The notes under the pieces are model-generated. The model saw nothing but the letters and a program-made list of their open reading frames with translations, was not told the DNA's origin and searched no databases. The position numbers and the translations under genes are program-made. A stretch of DNA of 64,000 bases from Corythucha ciliata (taxonomy: Eukaryota > Arthropoda > Insecta > Hemiptera > Tingidae): the NCBI GenBank assembly GCA_038030265.1, contig CM075943.1, positions 35,340,001 through 35,404,000 of the forward strand, read 5' to 3'. Each line of letters begins with the position of its first letter. Positions within the stretch are counted from its first letter, which is position 1. This document shows positions 23,773-36,889 of the stretch, piece after piece.

Positions 23773-26471
23773 ATGGATGGAAAAAGCCCTATCAAAGAGT
23801 TCTACAAATCGAAAAATATTTTCATTACCGGTGGTACCGGCTTCGTCGGATTTGCTCTCGTTGAAAAACTGCTGAGAAGTACAGAGCCTAATAAAATTTA
23901 TTTGCTACTCAGGGAGAAAAAAGGAAAAGCTGTTTCAGAAAGGCTTGAAGAGTACAAAAATAATTCGGTAAGACTGGTTTTGTAGTTTATTTCCTTTTCG
24001 CACAGTAATGCCTATTACCTAACAATAACTGATGCCATTGGAATGACTTGTTCAATTACTTCACATCTTTTTTAACGTAATTTTACCCGTCTATAAGCTT
24101 AATGTTCAGTAAAGCTATCAAACATGGCCTTCGCATCGTTACATTGGCTGATTGTACCTTCTGAAAATCCAATTTAATTATCATTATAATTAAATTATTA
24201 TTTTGAAGATTAATAATTATTCATGTTTTCAGGTGTTCGAAACTCTCATAAAAGAAAAAGGAACGGATGTATTTTCCAAACTCGTTGCCATTGCCGGAGA
24301 TGTTGGCGAAGAGAATCTCGGCATTAGCGAGGCCGACAGAGCCATACTTATAAACAACGTCGACATTGTCATTCATTCGGCGGCCTCTTTGGATTTTGAG
24401 GCGGATTTAAAAATAACCGTTAAAATTAATTTACTCGGTACGAGACGAGTCGTCGAGCTGTGCAAATCAATTCGGAATTTGAGCGTAATAACTTTTTTAA
24501 TTCCCCTCCACTCCCACCCAAAGTATGGCGTACAAATTACACTAATTTCCTGAACAATGACGAATTACAGGCTCTTCTTCACGTGTCCACTGCCTACGTA
24601 AATTCACACATGCTCAAGGTTGAAGAGAAATCATATCCAATCTCAGCTGAGCCGGATAAAGTGATTGAATTTGTCAACACGTCTACTGATGAGGAAATCA
24701 AACAAAAAACGCCTTCGTAAATATTTAAATTTATCTTATATTACTTACTAATTTTATTACTAAAATCGTTTTTAAACTGTGTTGTAATAAGACTTGTAAC
24801 TGGCGGGATTTTTCCGTCTATTTCTCAGTTGATTGGGTAAAAAATCTCTTCAATAGGTGTACGCCAAAACAAACAAAACGTTTCAAAAAGTTGTTCGTTC
24901 GACCAAATCAATTTTTGATTTAATGTGTGTCCGTATTGGAAATATCTGGGGATGGGATTAAAGGACATCAAAAAAGTCCCAGTAGATACGCATATACGTG
25001 ATGCATGGAGTTGGGGATTGGCCTACTAGCAACCCCTCAGCACCCAAGTTCTTGGCCGTTTAAATAGGATTATTCAGTGTTAGAGCGATTTAGCGTGAAT
25101 TCATTGTAAACTAACGCTTAATGCGCCTTTAGCGTAAAATAATGGTTGTTAATAACTCAACTCTTGGCGATTTTGCAGCGTGCTTGGAGAATTCATTAAC
25201 ACTTACACATTCACGAAAGCTTTGGCTGAAAAGGAAGTGATAGCCGCTAATTCCTCCTTTCCAACGTGCATCGTGAGGCCTAGCATTAGTGAGTTTTTTT
25301 GTTTTTATTGTTCTTTTGTCCTTCAAATTTAAAAGAACGCCACATCCATTTGGGTGAACTTACCATTCGCACTCGGCGAATTCTTCTTTTTTCTTGTAAT
25401 GATGGAGCCAATTTATTTTATTTGATGTTATTTTTTTTCTTTTCAGTCGTAGCAGCATGGAAGGAGCCCATGCCTGGATGGACCATTTCAAAGAACGGAC
25501 CTCAGGGATTTATCATGGGCGCGTCCAAAGGTGTCGTTCGAAGGCTGCCCACTGATCCGAATGCCGTTTGTGATTATATCCCCATTGACATCGTTGTGAA
25601 CGGAATTATTGCCGGCGCTTGGCACGCGGGCACGACTCGGTACGTTTTACATTTTAGCGATGGTATGACTCGATAATGTTTTGATTTCATCTAAAAGACC
25701 ATCCGAGACTCCGATTTTTCATGCGTCTTCGAGCACTTATAAGCCATTCCGGTGGAACATCGTCGTTCCCAATTTGGAAGATTTGTTCGAAAAAGAACCG
25801 CTGAAAGGATCAGTTTGGTACCCACATTTGAAAATGTGTCCCAGCATATTTATGTTCAAACTATCAGCTATTATTTTCCACTGGTTGCCCGCCTACATTC
25901 TAGACGGCGTAACTCGCCTTAGCGGTCAAAGACCCATGTAAGAACTGCTCGTGCGTCTGCTGTTACTTGAATCACTTCATCAATGGTTTTTTTTTTCATC
26001 ATACAGACTAGTTCGAATGCATACAAACATCAACAAGTCGTTGGCTCAGCTCAAAACTTTCATCTTTACGGAATGGATGTTTTATAACAAACGAACTATG
26101 CAACTTCATAACAGTTTCACAGAGGCTGATAAACAAGTTTTCGGCCTTGACTTGGAAAATCTTGTATGGTCGAAATTCTTCGAAACCATGGCGAGCGGCG
26201 TTCGACGCTATTTGCACAATGAAAAACCTGAATCGATACCCTACGCAAAAAAGAGAACCTTTGTGTGAGTGAGGCTGAGTATTACTCCGCTTGAAAAGTT
26301 CCAATTCTCACTGTCCTTTTTGTTTTCAGACTCAAAATGTTGAACTACGTCGTTCAAATTGCCTTCATTTTCTTCGTTTGGACTCTGATTACGACAGTTA
26401 CGTCCACGACTTACAGTGGCACGATGTTCACAGTTTTACCGCTGATAGTTCTGACATTTTCACTGTTATAA
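23773..26471 (+). CDS. FAR: Fatty acyl-CoA reductase, complete, eight exons
   Basis: Reduces long-chain fatty acyl-CoA to a fatty alcohol with NADPH, feeding cuticular wax, ether-lipid or pheromone synthesis; usually an ER/peroxisome membrane enzyme. Exons: 23,773-23,967; 24,233-24,484; 24,571-24,716; 25,179-25,288; 25,447-25,639; 25,698-25,937; 26,007-26,264; 26,330-26,471. All have GT-AG borders and every phase matches, giving 511 aa plus TAA, normal for the family. The Rossmann motif TGGTGFVG is at residues 19-26. HVSTAYVNS precedes the active site NTYTFTK (Tyr207, Lys211), followed by IVRPSI. The C-terminal FAR_C domain (about 385-465) contains [11 protein letters not shown] and [11 protein letters not shown]. 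The last 45 residues are a hydrophobic segment, typical of insect FARs. No frameshift or stop, so it looks functional. Which paralogue it is cannot be told. Confidence 0.95.
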
Positions 26472-27113
26472 AGCCTCTCTTTCCAATTTCTACTCGGTTT
26501 AATAGTAAGCATTTTGTGTGTGTGTGTGTTTCTTCACTCATTGCCCCTCGAACTAATATTTGGTCTCGAGCAGCCCAGTTAAGCCGGGTTCACCAGTTCT
26601 CACTTATGCTTTTCTGTTATTAAACAAAATACTTCGTTATTTTGAGGGGAAAAACTTTGTTTTACGGATCTTCGTGCCTTTAAGTAGCAAAATCCTCGAA
26701 AGTAACAAAAGAGGTGTGTTTTTTTTTAGGTCTACCGAACAAAGCAAAATTTATTTTTTGGTAATAAAACTCCTTTTCATAAGCAGTAAACCTATCAAAT
26801 TTCACCAAATTCCTCCAAAAAATGATCTCCTTAAGGCAGTGGTTCCCAGACTTTTTCAATCCGGAACACGGGCCGGAAATCGCCACCTTTGGATGCGTTA
26901 CAACTTGAGTTCCCGTTCTTTTCAATTGAGATGATCTGAGGGACGGCAAACTTCGAGAAAATGACACTGAAATTTGACCAGGTGGAACAATTTCGTTGAA
27001 AATGGCCAATTGTCTTGCGTTTGTCTGATGGATTTAACCCCCTAACAATTGAATCGTTCTTCGTGGACCATAATAGTCGCGTTTCGGTTGTATTTATACC
27101 AGCTGTTTTTGTC
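26472..27113. other. FAR 3-prime flank, no gene
   Basis: Contains a TG dinucleotide run near 26,518 and an ATTAAA at about 26,618 that could serve as the FAR polyadenylation signal. The overlapping frames on both strands show no domain. Confidence 0.4.
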
Positions 27114-27627
27114 AATGAGGAAGTTTCACATTTTCCAAAAAAAAATTTGTTTTCGATGAGGCATATTCCTTCCCCGTAAATAAATAAAAATTTCAAAGCC
27201 CTTCAGAAATATTTTTTATTTATAAACAAAAGTTGGCATATTTGAAATCCCGCCAAAACGAACATTTTCCGCAACGTAATTGGTAATATCCTATGTATTC
27301 TCTGTCCTTTTCATGCCTCTAAATAGCTCATCTGTTTATCCTCCATTATTTTATTATTGGAGAGCTCTTGTAGAAAGTAAGGCAAAGAAACACAACAAAC
27401 CGCTCTCCGACCTCTACGTTACAGGCGAGTTTTTTTTTTTCGGAAGGCGCATATGACACAAACATGCTAGCTGGCGTGTTTGAAATGACCTAAAACTTCA
27501 AAAATCGCGTATTTATTAACTATTGGATTATTTTACGAACGGATCACGATTTATGCTCTATTTTAGCATAAATAAACCTTAAAAAATAGATTTATAAATA
27601 AGTTCTGACCCATGAAACTTGCTCATT
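27114..27627 (+). mobile_element. MITE family F, copy 2 (uninterrupted)
   Basis: The 514-base element has AATGAGGAAGTTTCA and TGAAACTTGCTCATT ends and is collinear with 9,716-10,726 minus its inserts. It retains a single GTTCTGACC (27,602-27,610), the site used twice in copy 1. Confidence 0.85.
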
Positions 27628-28679
27628 GTGCTTGGTCCGAACGAATCACAAGAAAAATCCACCCTCATAAAAAAAATGACCCCAAATTTTGTCCACAGGG
27701 TGATTTTCAACGAAAACGACCCGTTCACGTGGTTGGACGAAAACACGTGTCAAGGTGATCCTGAAAACAATCCAATCGAGCCTCCGAACATGTGTCAGGG
27801 TGGCCTCGGCCGAAGCCGAGGAACATGTTTTTGCGGATTAATTGGTATTTATGCTCTCAAATTTTTTTTTTTTCTTCAAAAAATCGAAATTTAGCTGGAC
27901 TGACCCCCCAAGTTCCGCTAAATTCGTGGGACCCTAAAAACGGGTGAAAGCGTACTAAAAAAAAAAACTGCAGCCTCAGGTAGAATCCCTTAAGCAGTCC
28001 ATCTGATCGACAATTTTTTTTCGATTTCCGGATTGCCCACGATGATAAACCTCGAGATACGCGGTTTCGTCCATGTGGATGTACACTGTACAATTTGGGC
28101 AATTGTCTCAAAGTGTTCAGTTCTGAGCAGATTGCGTGGTTTATGAGTCCCTCTGACCATGCTGAGTAGAGAAATACAGGCTGTTCCGGCCAGGACGCCC
28201 GTAATCGCCTTTCAAAGTGGCCAAAAATGCGACCGTTTTGTGTCATGTTTTTCGACGCGCTTTTAATTGTGCCATAATGAGTCCTAAAGACCTTGCTGAA
28301 TTGAGAAATGCAGCCGATACAGCCACTAACGCCCTAACAGGGGCCGTCAGCGCCCCTAAAAAGTAGCTCAAAATGAGCGTTTCGCGTAGCTCGTTGGTTC
28401 CGCTGACATCGAGCCTTTTCTGCGGACTTCAAGGCTGACGAAAACGGGACTGCTGTCCACTGGAACACTTGTGGGGCCGCGTATTTATTAACCCCATATG
28501 GATTCAGAATAGGGTTGCCAACTCAAAATTTGACAAAATCGGGGCAAAAGCATCAAAGTTCAAAATCTGCAAGGACAAAAAACGAAAAAAGCGGGACACT
28601 TGTCTTGAGATGACAATCCGTGAGTCATCCTGATGTCGTCATTCAGGGCACTCGTGAAGGACGTGCTTTAGCTAGAACA
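27628..28679. other. No recognised feature
   Basis: The 129-codon minus frame at 27,857-28,246 and the 91-codon plus frame before it have no domain and overlap low-complexity tracts. Confidence 0.35.
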
Positions 28680-29640
28680 ACGCCCTAACTTCGAAATCTC
28701 TAACCACAAGACGGTCTCAACTAAAATATCCACAACCTTATATAACCACAATCTTGAATCCCTGAAAGCTCTAATCACAGAAAGCCGCAACCCCAAAAAG
28801 ATCTAACTACAGAAAGGTCTAACCTCAAAAACTCTAAACTACAAAAATATCTGACCTCATATAAACGTTTAACCACACAGAAATTGAACTGCAAAAACAT
28901 GAACGCCAAAAACCTCAAACAGAAAGACGTTCTAACCACAAAAGAACTTACGCCAAAAACCCCCAAAAAAGCTCAAACAACACTAACGACAAGATTAAGC
29001 TGTAACCACAAAATGCTCTAATCACAAAAAGCTGTAAACCACAAGAAGCTCTGGCCACAAAAACCACAATCAAATTGAATCACGAAAACTTGAACTCCAA
29101 GTGCTCGAACATGTGCTCCAAGGCTAAATACTTGAAGCTGCCACGCCAAGAAGTTCGAAGCATGAACAACAAAAAGCTCTGTACCTTGTTCAAGATAAGA
29201 ATAGCCCCGATCCGTACGGTTTTTAATGTTTTATTAACGTGAGAGGCGAAAACAAACAGATGGATCTGAGGTATTCTTATCTTGAACAGGGTCACAAGAA
29301 AATCTACCCTCAAAATCTTTAGCCAAAAAAAAGCTCGAATCACAGAAACCATAAATAACCCCAAAATGCACAAACAACAAAATGATCTACCAGATGACTC
29401 ACAAATTAGAATGACTGATTTGAAGTCCCTCAAGGGACGACTATGAATTTGGGCCTTAACCACCAAATGCTCCTACCAGAAAACCTCGAACCAGAAAAAA
29501 GCTCTAACCACAACAGGTAGTGACCATAAAAAGTCTAACTACAGAAAAACTGAACAAAAAAACTTGAACCCCAAGAAGACAAGCTCCAACAACAGAAACC
29601 CATAACCAAAAATGCACTAACCTCAGAAAACACCTTGCAA
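28680..29640 (-). repeat. Degenerate 20-24 bp tandem array, reverse of the 11.4-kb array
   Basis: About 40 imperfect units such as 'taaccacaaaaagctctaac', the reverse complement of the GTGGTTAGAGCTTT units at 11,445-12,010. Non-repeat spacers, such as 29,190-29,290 with an inverted pair around 'acccaagataagaatacc'-like sequence, interrupt it. The open frames across it are translations of the repeat. Confidence 0.75.
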
Positions 29641-29865
29641 CAAAAAGTACTCAACCACAAAAGCGCCCCCCCCCCCTCTGGATCAAGTGCCGGCCTCACC
29701 CTTTTTAAGAGAAACTTTGGAAGCGGGCTGGTAAGGGGGAGGAGAGACTTGATCTCCCCCCCCCCCCTGATCCAAAATACTTCCGACGCCACTGATTGTG
29801 GCGCTAAACAAACGATTCCGTTCATCGTTCAGGTTGCGTGACGTAAAGCTTAAAAAAAAAAGTAA

Positions 29866-30015
29866 AGGTTGATTCAGACCATTCGGACGTGACGTGGGAA
29901 CACGCTGTCCCGCGTGTGATATAAAAGCCCAACATAGGCTTTTGTATGCCAGCGTTCACATTGCTCGGACACGCATCATCCCACGTCACGTCAGAGCAAT
30001 GTGAAGTGTGAACAC
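29866..30015. repeat. Imperfect hairpin with ACGTGACGTGGGA arms
   Basis: CGGACGTGACGTGGGA (about 29,884) is mirrored by TCCCACGTCACGT (about 29,979). The outer parts match poorly. Possibly a decayed MITE. Confidence 0.45.
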
Positions 30016-30267
30016 AAACAAACAAAAGCATTTTCTGGAATTTTGTCCGAGTAGTCTGTATTGACCTTTAGTCTGGAAGGAGAAACTATACTACTACAAC
30101 TACTACTACTACTAAAGGAGCTAGCTACTACTGAAGGAAACAAATTGACTGAAAAAACAAATGATACGATAGTTTTTTTTTCTTCTTCTTCTTCTTCAAA
30201 AAAATAATATAAGCAGCAAACCGGGCAAATTGTCGTTATTTTCTTGAAGAAAATCGCCTGTAGGTAC
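30016..30267. repeat. Simple-sequence tracts (ACT)n and (TTC)n
   Basis: Short ACT repeats near 30,090 and a T/TTC tract near 30,173-30,200. The 94-codon minus frame is built on these tracts. Confidence 0.6.
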
Positions 30268-31138
30268 CTGAGCAACCAGATGAGTCAAGCCAAAGCTGAA
30301 TGCACCGTTGGAAAGGCCAAGACTTTTTTCTACGTCGTTCAGTGTTATTTGCTTGAATTTCCCCCACTCCTGCGGAGAAAATCAGCGTCAAACGTAGAAT
30401 TGCTTTGAATGTTACCCATGTTGACTAGGTTTTGAAGTCGATTTTCTCAGCAACAAGTGGTTTCCACGATGACCTTTTTTCAGAAAAGTTGGCGCCTAAA
30501 TCACCACTTGTCCTGTGTCACTAGCTACTGTGTCTTCAGCACAGTTGAGTCCATCCATTAGAAAATGTTCACTTTCAGAGGCCCTTTTTAGTCAAGAATG
30601 GATGGCAAACATTCATCATGTTTTTTCTCGAGTTATATTCGTGAACAAAGCCTATTTGGGTAAGTACCCAATGAGAACTAAAACGGATTTTTCAGCAATC
30701 ATTTTGGAATAATCGAAAAAATATCCGAGATGGAAGGTCTGTCAAGATACCATAATGATGCTGACACCATGTGCCAACTTTTCTGACAAAAGGTCATCTT
30801 GGAAACCACTTGTTGCTGAGAAAACCGACTTCAAAACCTAGTCAGCATGGGTTACATTAAAAGCAATTTAAAGTTTGACGCTGATTTTCTCAGCGGTAGT
30901 GGGAGAAATTCAAGTAAATAACACTGAACGACATAGAAAAAAGTCGGGCCTTTCCAACGGTACCATCAGATTTGACGTGACTCATCTGGTTGCTAAGGTA
31001 TAAGGACGAAAACTGCTAAATCCGTGAATATCTCGGAAACCATTAGGAATCGGACTAGGGTCAATATGACTTTTTTTGACGCATTTGTGACGTAGAATCA
31101 CCAGCCTAAATATTGACATCCATTTCAGAAACACCCTG
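30268..31138. mobile_element. Foldback element with one CACCCTG end
   Basis: 30,268-30,495 and 30,763-31,001 are diverged inverted copies ('gcaaccagatgagtca', 'ctcagcaacaagtgg', 'gttttgaagtcg'). The right side continues to AACACCCTG at 31,138, the terminal motif of elements N and 21,341. The matching left terminus is missing, so the left arm is truncated by about 135 bases. Confidence 0.7.
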
Positions 31139-32779
31139 TATAATAAAAAATCCTTTCATTCTGGGATTACCCCGCCATTTGAATGAAAATCGTCTATAAT
31201 CGTGACTATAATGTGATTGATGGCTAACCAAGAAGGCCAGAACTAAGCGTTTCAAATATTTTTGACCTAAAATGCGTAAGTAGGTAGGTACATGAATATT
31301 TTGTTAAAAATGCCTCACAAACATTTTTATGTACCTCTATTGGCGGGGGTGAAACGAAAACCGAGCGTTTTTGCGTCTTATCAACTTATCATAGTCTAAC
31401 CGTACTTGACTTGTGTTTGAGTAGCAGAAACTTGTTGATTAATATACAAGTCTATAAACCTAAAATGAAATACAGAAGAAAACAATAATTAAACGTTGAT
31501 TTCTTGACAATGAAAATATTTGAATAAGTTTAGGTAAGTTGCTTTTGCATTTCACTTTTTTTAATAATGATGATCTTGGTGGTTTTACGCTATATCATGT
31601 ACCTTGAAATTGCAGTAAGTTACTGCTTTTCCAAGTAGCTCTATCAGGAGATTTGTGTCGATTATAATCAGTTTGCGATCCATCTGATGCACGATTTCGA
31701 TGGCGATACGCAATTCTAGCTTGTTGAGTTGGCAGGTTTGTCCACAGATCCCTATTGACCATTCAACCGAGAGAGCCCAAAATCGGCACGATTATTTCGC
31801 TAACCTACAGCTAACAATAAGATCTCATGGGGTTTCGGTGTTCTAGCACGAAAAATACTGCTAAGCACCAGTACTCCTGTCGAAGTAAAGCTGGTTACTT
31901 GTTCTTCGAGGCCCAAACCTCTAGGTCGGAAATGGAGTTATTCGAGAGACAGGGGGTTGGAAATGGCCCGAATACTTCGACCACGTGAAGTTTCGTTGCC
32001 CTATTAGCACTAGATGTACTGGTTCTTTGGTTCGAGGCTCAGTTACCCAGTTGGTACTGTGAATGTGCAGCCCGGAAACATAAATCTGTGGTCCGGACAC
32101 TGGAAGAGCCCAAATTCGGATAATTCAATGACCTATAGGCAAGACCTCGCAACCCCTCAGTGGGAGAAGTGTTCGTGCCGAATTTTGGAGCAAGTGGATC
32201 ATTTAAAGTGGCCTGCTCGCCGACCCTAATCTTCGGCCAGGAGCGTTTGAGAACTGGGCCTAGAACTATTATTATGGCACCTGGCCATGTCAAGTCCGTG
32301 GGTGCCAAGGCCGTAACGGGCTCATACGTCATTCCAAGGCTCGGATGACCAAATGTGAGTCCACAAACCTACCAAGCCTTCGTAGTAAGCACGAAGTGTG
32401 CTTGTAAACCGGTGGAATATGACAATATGACTGCCGGTTACTATGCAGTCCAAAACGACTGCTTCGAGATATTGTGATAGTGAACGAGAGGGATAAATCA
32501 GATAAGGAAACTTTTGCTTGCTTTAACACACAACGTTAATTTTAGTTTATTTAAATCACACAACTTATTAAAAATGGATGATTACAAATCAATCAGACAA
32601 TGGGCTTTTTATTATTCTTCCCTCCCGGCTAAAGAACTTCGGAAACTTTCTGTACTCACATGAATCCCCCCGCTAGGCCCGAGGCCTGCCGACCGTAAAG
32701 ACGGCCCGGACGTCTACTCGACTCTGTACTCGACTCAGTAATCACTGACTGTCCGATCTCGAAGAAGTTGCTTTATAAA
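31139..32779. other. No recognised feature
   Basis: About 1.6 kb of intergenic DNA. Frames between 32,014 and 32,529 overlap on both strands without any domain. Confidence 0.35.
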
Positions 32780-32914
32780 GGCCCGTTCACAAGCTCTATG
32801 TTTTCGTTGTGTGGTGTCTACGCAACCTATCAAAATGCTTCATTTGTCGAGGGAATAAATTTGTTTGGTTGCATAGACTCCACACTACGCAAACGTAGAG
32901 CTTGTGAACGGGCC
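32780..32914. mobile_element. TTAA-type hairpin (135 bp)
   Basis: GGCCCGTTCACAAGCTCTA is mirrored by TAGAGCTTGTGAACGGGCC, with TAAA on the left and TTAA on the right. The interior (GTCTACGCAACCTATC and GGTTGCATAGACTCC) resembles the hairpin at 60,158-60,290, so these two share internal sequence as well. Confidence 0.8.
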
Positions 32915-33378
32915 TTAAACAAAGCTCTCTCCATATCTGGCAAGGTTCAATGCTTTCCGTCCTAATTTTCTCTTTTTCTGTAAACCGTTACATCTAATCT
33001 CTATCCCTTATATGAACCCCTTCCGTTTTGTATACGTTCTTTACAAATATAATACAGTGATTCATTCTCGATTCCCATACGCTTTGTCCTTACTATCTAC
33101 AGGGGACTGTATTATTTTCACAAAATCTACAGTTCAAAAAACAAAATCTACAGGATATGAATCATACTTGAAGTTGTTCTTAAACTACGTCCTATTTACA
33201 CTGGAATAAAATAAATCAATTAACAATAGGGGTATTCATGCTCGGAAGTTTAACATATGTTATCGACGTAAACCCTGTTATTTCGTATTTTTTGTGTTCA
33301 GTTTCTCCGTTTCTATGGCCTTACCCATCTGTTCGGAATTTAGCAAATAACAAATACATTTGTAAATACATTGTTATA
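32915..33378. other. No recognised feature
   Basis: No exon or recurrent repeat seen. Confidence 0.35.
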
Positions 33379-34469
33379 CAGGGTGTACAGAAACTCACTG
33401 CACAGCCGAAAACCAGTGATAGGATACCTGATTTGTGATCAAAATTACTATTTGCACTTTTCCAAAATTCCGCATGGTTTCCGAAATATTTGACATTTTG
33501 TGATTTTTTTGCGGCCTCCGGTTTTTTGTCATTAAATGCCAGCTGCTCGCCAGTGGATTAATCGAATACTAAAAGTAACTGGATCTTCTGAAAGAGCACA
33601 AAATTTCCTTCAAAATGACGTAATATTCGTTCCAAACAATAGCGCATGACAGGAGTAGGAGCTGTAGATTTCGAAGTGAATCCAGTTTTTATTGTTTTCG
33701 CTACATTTTCCAACGCGATTTCCCCAATTTTCTTAGATGGAAAAGTATTTTTGTAATTACAGGGAAAACTGCTCCATCTTGTAAGCTTTCGAATGGTGTG
33801 CACCGTTTTATGGTTTCTACCTTTTCTTGCCGGCATACATGCGATCTTTCTGTTTTTTAATCATTGTAACCTAGTCAAAAAGATTAAATTTAGCGAAGCT
33901 GGCGTGAAAATGAGATCTTCGAATTTAGGGAGTTGCCTTAAATTGAATGAATGAGCTTCCAGTGAACGTGGATCGAGCCACCTCGGTGAGTGGGGAGGGG
34001 ATAGGCCTACCGCCATCTTAACTTTTTATCTAGTTTTGACGCATTCAGACGGTATGATCACGAAACTTCAAGCTGTTAGCGTGTGAAATAGATAATGGAC
34101 GGAACTGCACCCCTCCCATGCGTGGAGGGTGCGTCTGACTTACGTGATTACTAAATCACCTCCTGCCCCCTTTTGGAAAATCAAATTGTTGTTTGAAATC
34201 AATAAATCTAATGAACATGTTGAACATACTGTACAATTTAGGGGCCAATTAATTTCATCATAATATTATTCGTCGCCCCCACATTTAAACGCAAAAAAAA
34301 TGTACAGCAATTTAGGATACGCTGATTCGCTCCACGTTTATGGGGTACGCTAGTGTTAATGCTTGGGATGTGAGATGGGAGGGTGCATGCCACTATCACA
34401 ACCGGAGTTTCCAAAACAATCATACGTTTCAGGGCACTCGCCTTCGTGAACTTGGAACAGCCCCGCAAA

Positions 34470-36512
34470 TTTGGATTTTCGAACTACGAAAATCAGAGAA
34501 ATTGGCTTTGAACGTGCCAGATCCACAAAAAATGGTCTTAAAATATCCAGACATGTGAAAGTGAAATTGGCGTATTTGAGTCAAACACGACCCGAAATGT
34601 CTATTTGAAATAGCCAAATCAACGAGAACTGGTTGCCAAAGTGAACCAAATCGTGGATTTTAAAAGAAAATAAATCTGGCAAATTGAGGCTTTAAAGGGC
34701 CAAATCCTGGAAATTCGATTTTTAAAGATCTCGCGAAATTGCATTTTCGAATGAGAGCATCGGAATTTTCGAACACCCTGTATAGGCTGGTCCTAATGGT
34801 AAAGGTGGGTTTACACTGAAGTGTCCGAGTGTCTCGACATAAATGTAAAGTGCCAGATGTGAAATTTATTGACTATACAAATTCTGATAAAAATTTCTGG
34901 AAGTTTGTGTTTACACCAAGGAAATTTGTGTCTGACACTAAATTTCAAGCAACAAGTGTCGCGGGACACTATGGTGTAAACGCGCCTTAAGAAATAATGA
35001 ATCTTGCAAACTATACATTTTTAGATAATATAACAATTATTATCTATTGTGATATTGGTATGTTATTTTTAGATATAACATACCAACGAACTCTCAAATA
35101 GCCAAGAGAGTTATTAAACGTTCCCCTTTAGACTTTAGATTAAATTGATCGTGTCCCGGCCAAGTTTGTGAACATTCCGCGTCCAGCTCCTTCGTTTAAG
35201 CCGCTTATTAGGGCACTTTTGACGGCTACAGAGCCGACCAGACAGGTAATTTTATTGGCCGGACTAGCAAAATATTCTGTCCATATAGAAGTGCAAAATA
35301 CTGTTCGATTTAATCTGCTAATAATTGCAAAAAAGCCCGTAGTTTTATGAATGAATCACCTATTTTTTAATATTATCCATTTTACTGAGAAATAGTCTGT
35401 TTTGGGGGCTTTTCGGATCTTTTTGTTGGTTGTGACTGTCTTGGGGTTGCAGCTTTTTCATCGTGAAGGCAAAGAAAAGAAAGGAAGGTCTTCTCCCACT
35501 TGTTTTATTTGAACTATCATGACCGTGGTTCTCAAACAATTCAACGAATAAAACACTACCGGTGTTGATACTTCCAGGGCACGAATCCGTTATTTTAGTC
35601 ATTTGCATTTTCAGGGCGCGAATCGTCAGTTTTTAGCCATCATTAGAGTGCGTGGAGCCAATTTAGCTGTTTTTAGGAAGTCAAGGCCACGTCGATTTAG
35701 CTATGTTTAGGGGGGGAATCATAAACTTTTAAGGCATTTTCATGGCGCGCTAATCGTGCGTCCAGCAATTTATAGGGCGCGAGAAGTCAGTTTGGCTCTT
35801 TTTAGAGCTGCAATCGCCAGTTTCGCTATTTTTAGGTCGTCATTTTTAAGGCACGAAAATCGTCAGATTTTGCCATATTTTGCGACTGTAGTCATACCTA
35901 GATTTGAAGGATGCGAGTGGCTATCAAGCCAGTTTTAGCAGAGCAAAGCATACAATTTCTGAAGCCCCTCCTTTTTGAACAAAACCCGTCTCCACGTCTG
36001 TGTTTAGTATACATTTAAATTAGCCACCAGCTGTTAGGGGGCCCCCTGATAGTTCTCGCCTACGGGACGGGCCCCGCGAGGGCTAGAAACGGCCCTCGGT
36101 GTAGACAGATTATTAATTAATTTTTCACTCTATTTATGGTAATTCTCGACACGACCCGAATATCGAGGTAAATAAGTTAGTGTGTTTGTGTCCTGATTTC
36201 AATTTCGAGCACACAGCACACATTTAAAGGAAAAATTAGACGACGTTGAATACATCCTGACAAAATTAGCGTTAGCGAAAAATTGCAAATTGTTGGTTTA
36301 GAGACATAAGCCTTGTTCGAAATCCAGCATGTATTCCTTCTTAACGAGAAATTGTAGAAAATGCTAAATGGAAAATGGGGAATGGCTAGCGCAAAGGAGC
36401 AGTCGATCGTTTTCTTCCTGTAGAGGTCTATGGATGACGTCAATTCCCAACCTCGTCCTAGTATGGCAAGAGGGGAGCTGCGCCACCTCTACATAGCTCT
36501 ACCACCTTGGAT
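34470..36512 (+). repeat. Internal duplication unit A
   Basis: Contains a degenerate array of 'cgaaattggctttgaacg' units, hairpin element L (34,804-34,986), the stretch 'gattaaattgatcgtgtccc', and an array of 'ggcgcgaatcgtcagttttt' units (35,590-35,940). Unit B repeats most of this at 36,890-38,855 but lacks the L insertion, so L inserted after, or was absent from, the copied template. Confidence 0.75.
34804..34986 (-). mobile_element. Hairpin element L, copy 1
   Basis: GGTGGGTTTACACTGAAGTG at the left, TGGTGTAAACGCGCC at the right, TTAA following. Its reverse complement matches 48,417-48,603 across the whole length ('gtgtcccgcg', 'aaatttagtgtcag', 'ccagaaatttt'). Confidence 0.75.
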
Positions 36513-36889
36513 CATACCGTCTGAATGCGTCAAAACTAGATAAAAAGTTAAGATGGCGGTAGGCCTATCCCAAGGCGATAGATATAACAGGTGGCGCACC
36601 AAGAGCACTTTTCTTGGAACTGAGTAGGACTGCCTACGTCACTCATAGACCAGAAAGTCTGATTGCCTGACCGTCTGTTAGGTTTTGTAGTTACTTTTCT
36701 CTTCCTTAAACGGTGTAAAGGGCCGTTTTTAAGGGGTAGGCAACCGCTTAGGGGCCCCGCCCCCGGCTTGGAATAAAAATAATTACAAAAAAATCTCAAT
36801 GGAGAGAAAATCCTGGAAATTGGGGTTTACCAGAGCTAAAATCCGAATAATTTGGTTTTTGAAGAATTCAGCCCCTTGGCCTACTTGGA